In this document: positions 62,901 to 64,000 of the stretch, piece after piece
Layout: each line of letters opens with the position of its first letter
Position numbering within the stretch: position 1 is the first letter of the stretch
Assembly: GCA_021464245.1 (NCBI GenBank)
Contig: JADCRB010000026.1
Coordinates: 4,501,769-4,565,768, forward strand
From: Carallia brachiata
Taxonomy: Eukaryota; Streptophyta; Magnoliopsida; Malpighiales; Rhizophoraceae
Direction of reading: 5' to 3'
DNA length: 64,000 nt
Made by a program: the position numbers and the translations under genes
The notes under the pieces: generated by a model
What the model was told of the DNA's origin: nothing
What the model saw: only the letters and a program-made list of their open reading frames with translations
Database searches by the model: none

Positions 62901-64000
62901 TTCTAACCTGACAATAAACTAGTTTCTCTTTTCAACAGACTCTTAGTGAGGCAAATTCCGGAAGTATGGGTTAATGCTTAATCACAAATGATAATCTTAG
63001 GCACTCGAGTGTAATTATGGGGACTGATTATGGGGAGAGAGTAGAAGCTTTTCGACTTCCGTAATTATGGATTTATGGGGACTTGCCGTTTGTGGCCCTC
63101 AGCTCCGCAATAGTGTTGTAGCGTTGAAAACCGAATGAAAATAGGCCTGAGTGGAGCTTGATTAAGGAATCCATTGCATGAGTTTGATGGACCAAGCAAA
63201 CAGTCCCAAAACACGGCAACGAAAATGTTCAATAACTGTTTTGGCCCAAATTTCCTGGATTTGTTTGAGTTTCATTTTGAGCCTGTTACAATTGAAATCA
63301 AGGTCTTGCAGTGAAAGGGCCGAGTTTCTTTCTGGGCAATGACAAACCTTACCACTCTGGTTCATTTGTTACTAGGAAATAATCAAGGATAAGCTGAAAA
63401 TCAATTCTAATTTTTATAATTTTTTAATTTTTATTTGAATATTGTACCCTTATGTTTTACTTGATATAAGTCTATATTTGGAGTGAATTAGACAATCCGT
63501 TAAAAAATATTATGACTAGGCAGCATATGTTTTTAAAAAATTCAAATTATGTTTAAAATAGACTCAAATAGAAGAAAAAGTTATTCACCTATTGTTCCAG
63601 ACAATGACCTAGTAATTATGGCTCTGCTGATCTCACATTATTTATTTAGGGCAACATTGGAGTGAACAAAACCCCCATCAAATAAAAATTTCTAATAAAG
63701 AGAAACAAAAAAAATCAAAAGAATTGAATAACCAAAGGATAGGGTTTTAGATCACCAACACATGGAACTCAAACTATAAGTAAATTAATCTGGCCCATTT
63801 GACAATATTCAATGGAAGAGTTTAGCCACTACGTACCAAAAAGATCAAATGGAGTAAAAATTTTATAATATATCAGTCAAATATATATAATATATCCACA
63901 TTCCTCGTTGCTCTTTAATCTTTATGCACCATTCAAGTCAACACCCTTTTAATTCAACGAGCTGAAGCACATCATTGGTTTGAAATTTTCTCTAGAATTT
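59984..64000. other. Gene-free 3' end of the window
   Basis: Beyond the PGDH promoter no gene is supported to the end of the window. The stretch is AT-rich with scattered unique sequence. A weak tRNA-like signal (TTTAATAGGTAGAG, then TAAATTTAAATC) lies near 60275-60330. Short frames at 60319-60558, 62515-62712 and 63162-63365 carry no recognisable features. Confidence 0.55.

Overview
The window is nuclear DNA from a flowering plant, most likely a eudicot. Genes have short exons with GT..AG introns. Intergenic DNA is very AT-rich and carries tRNA-derived SINEs, foldback MITE-like elements and long (TA)n, (GA)n and (TG)n microsatellites. The products are plant-specific or plant-typical: a papain-like RD21/CP1-type protease, cyclin D3, stress-enhanced protein 1, plastid phosphoglycerate dehydrogenase and a basic secretory protein. 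There is no bacterial, viral or phage content, and I see no defence system, CRISPR array or other new molecular machine. The interest lies in gene structure, small frameshifts, repeats and one uncharacterised spliced gene.

Layout. 1-3.6 kb: repeats, including a SINE with a perfect target-site duplication. 3.66-6.03 kb (+): cysteine protease, 5 exons. 6.0-9.5 kb: intergenic, with a 250-bp tandem duplication. 9.57-12.24 kb (+): C2-domain protein with a Pro/Tyr-rich tail, 7 exons. 12.2-17.5 kb: intergenic. 17.62-19.6 kb (+): cyclin D3, 4 exons. 19.6-27.8 kb: gene-free. 27.84-30.39 kb (-): RNA polymerase II subunit RPB3, 3 exons. 32.1-37.03 kb (-): an unrecognised small multi-exon gene with a probable non-coding leader. 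38.76-40.4 kb (-): cyclase-family protein, 6 exons. 44.01-44.70 kb (-): basic secretory protein, 1 exon. 48.76-49.92 kb (+): secreted leucine-rich-repeat protein, 1 exon. 52.12-52.77 kb (+): GeBP-like DUF573 protein, flanked by a direct repeat. 54.25-55.89 kb (-): SEP1, 4 exons. 57.26-59.79 kb (-): PGDH, 4 exons. 59.8-64 kb: gene-free.

The genes do not form a pathway. The order C2 protein, CYCD3, cyclase, SEP1, PGDH matches the Arabidopsis chromosome 4 order At4g34150-34160-34180-34190-34200 as I know it, so this is an old collinear block. RPB3, the unknown gene, the basic secretory protein, the LRR protein and the GeBP-like gene are interspersed in it.

Three otherwise intact genes (C2 protein, CYCD3, RPB3) seem to carry a 1- or 2-base loss in their 3' coding parts. 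That is either consensus error in the assembly or real allelic change. Exon borders were worked out by eye from splice signals, reading phase and remembered family sequences; no alignment was run.
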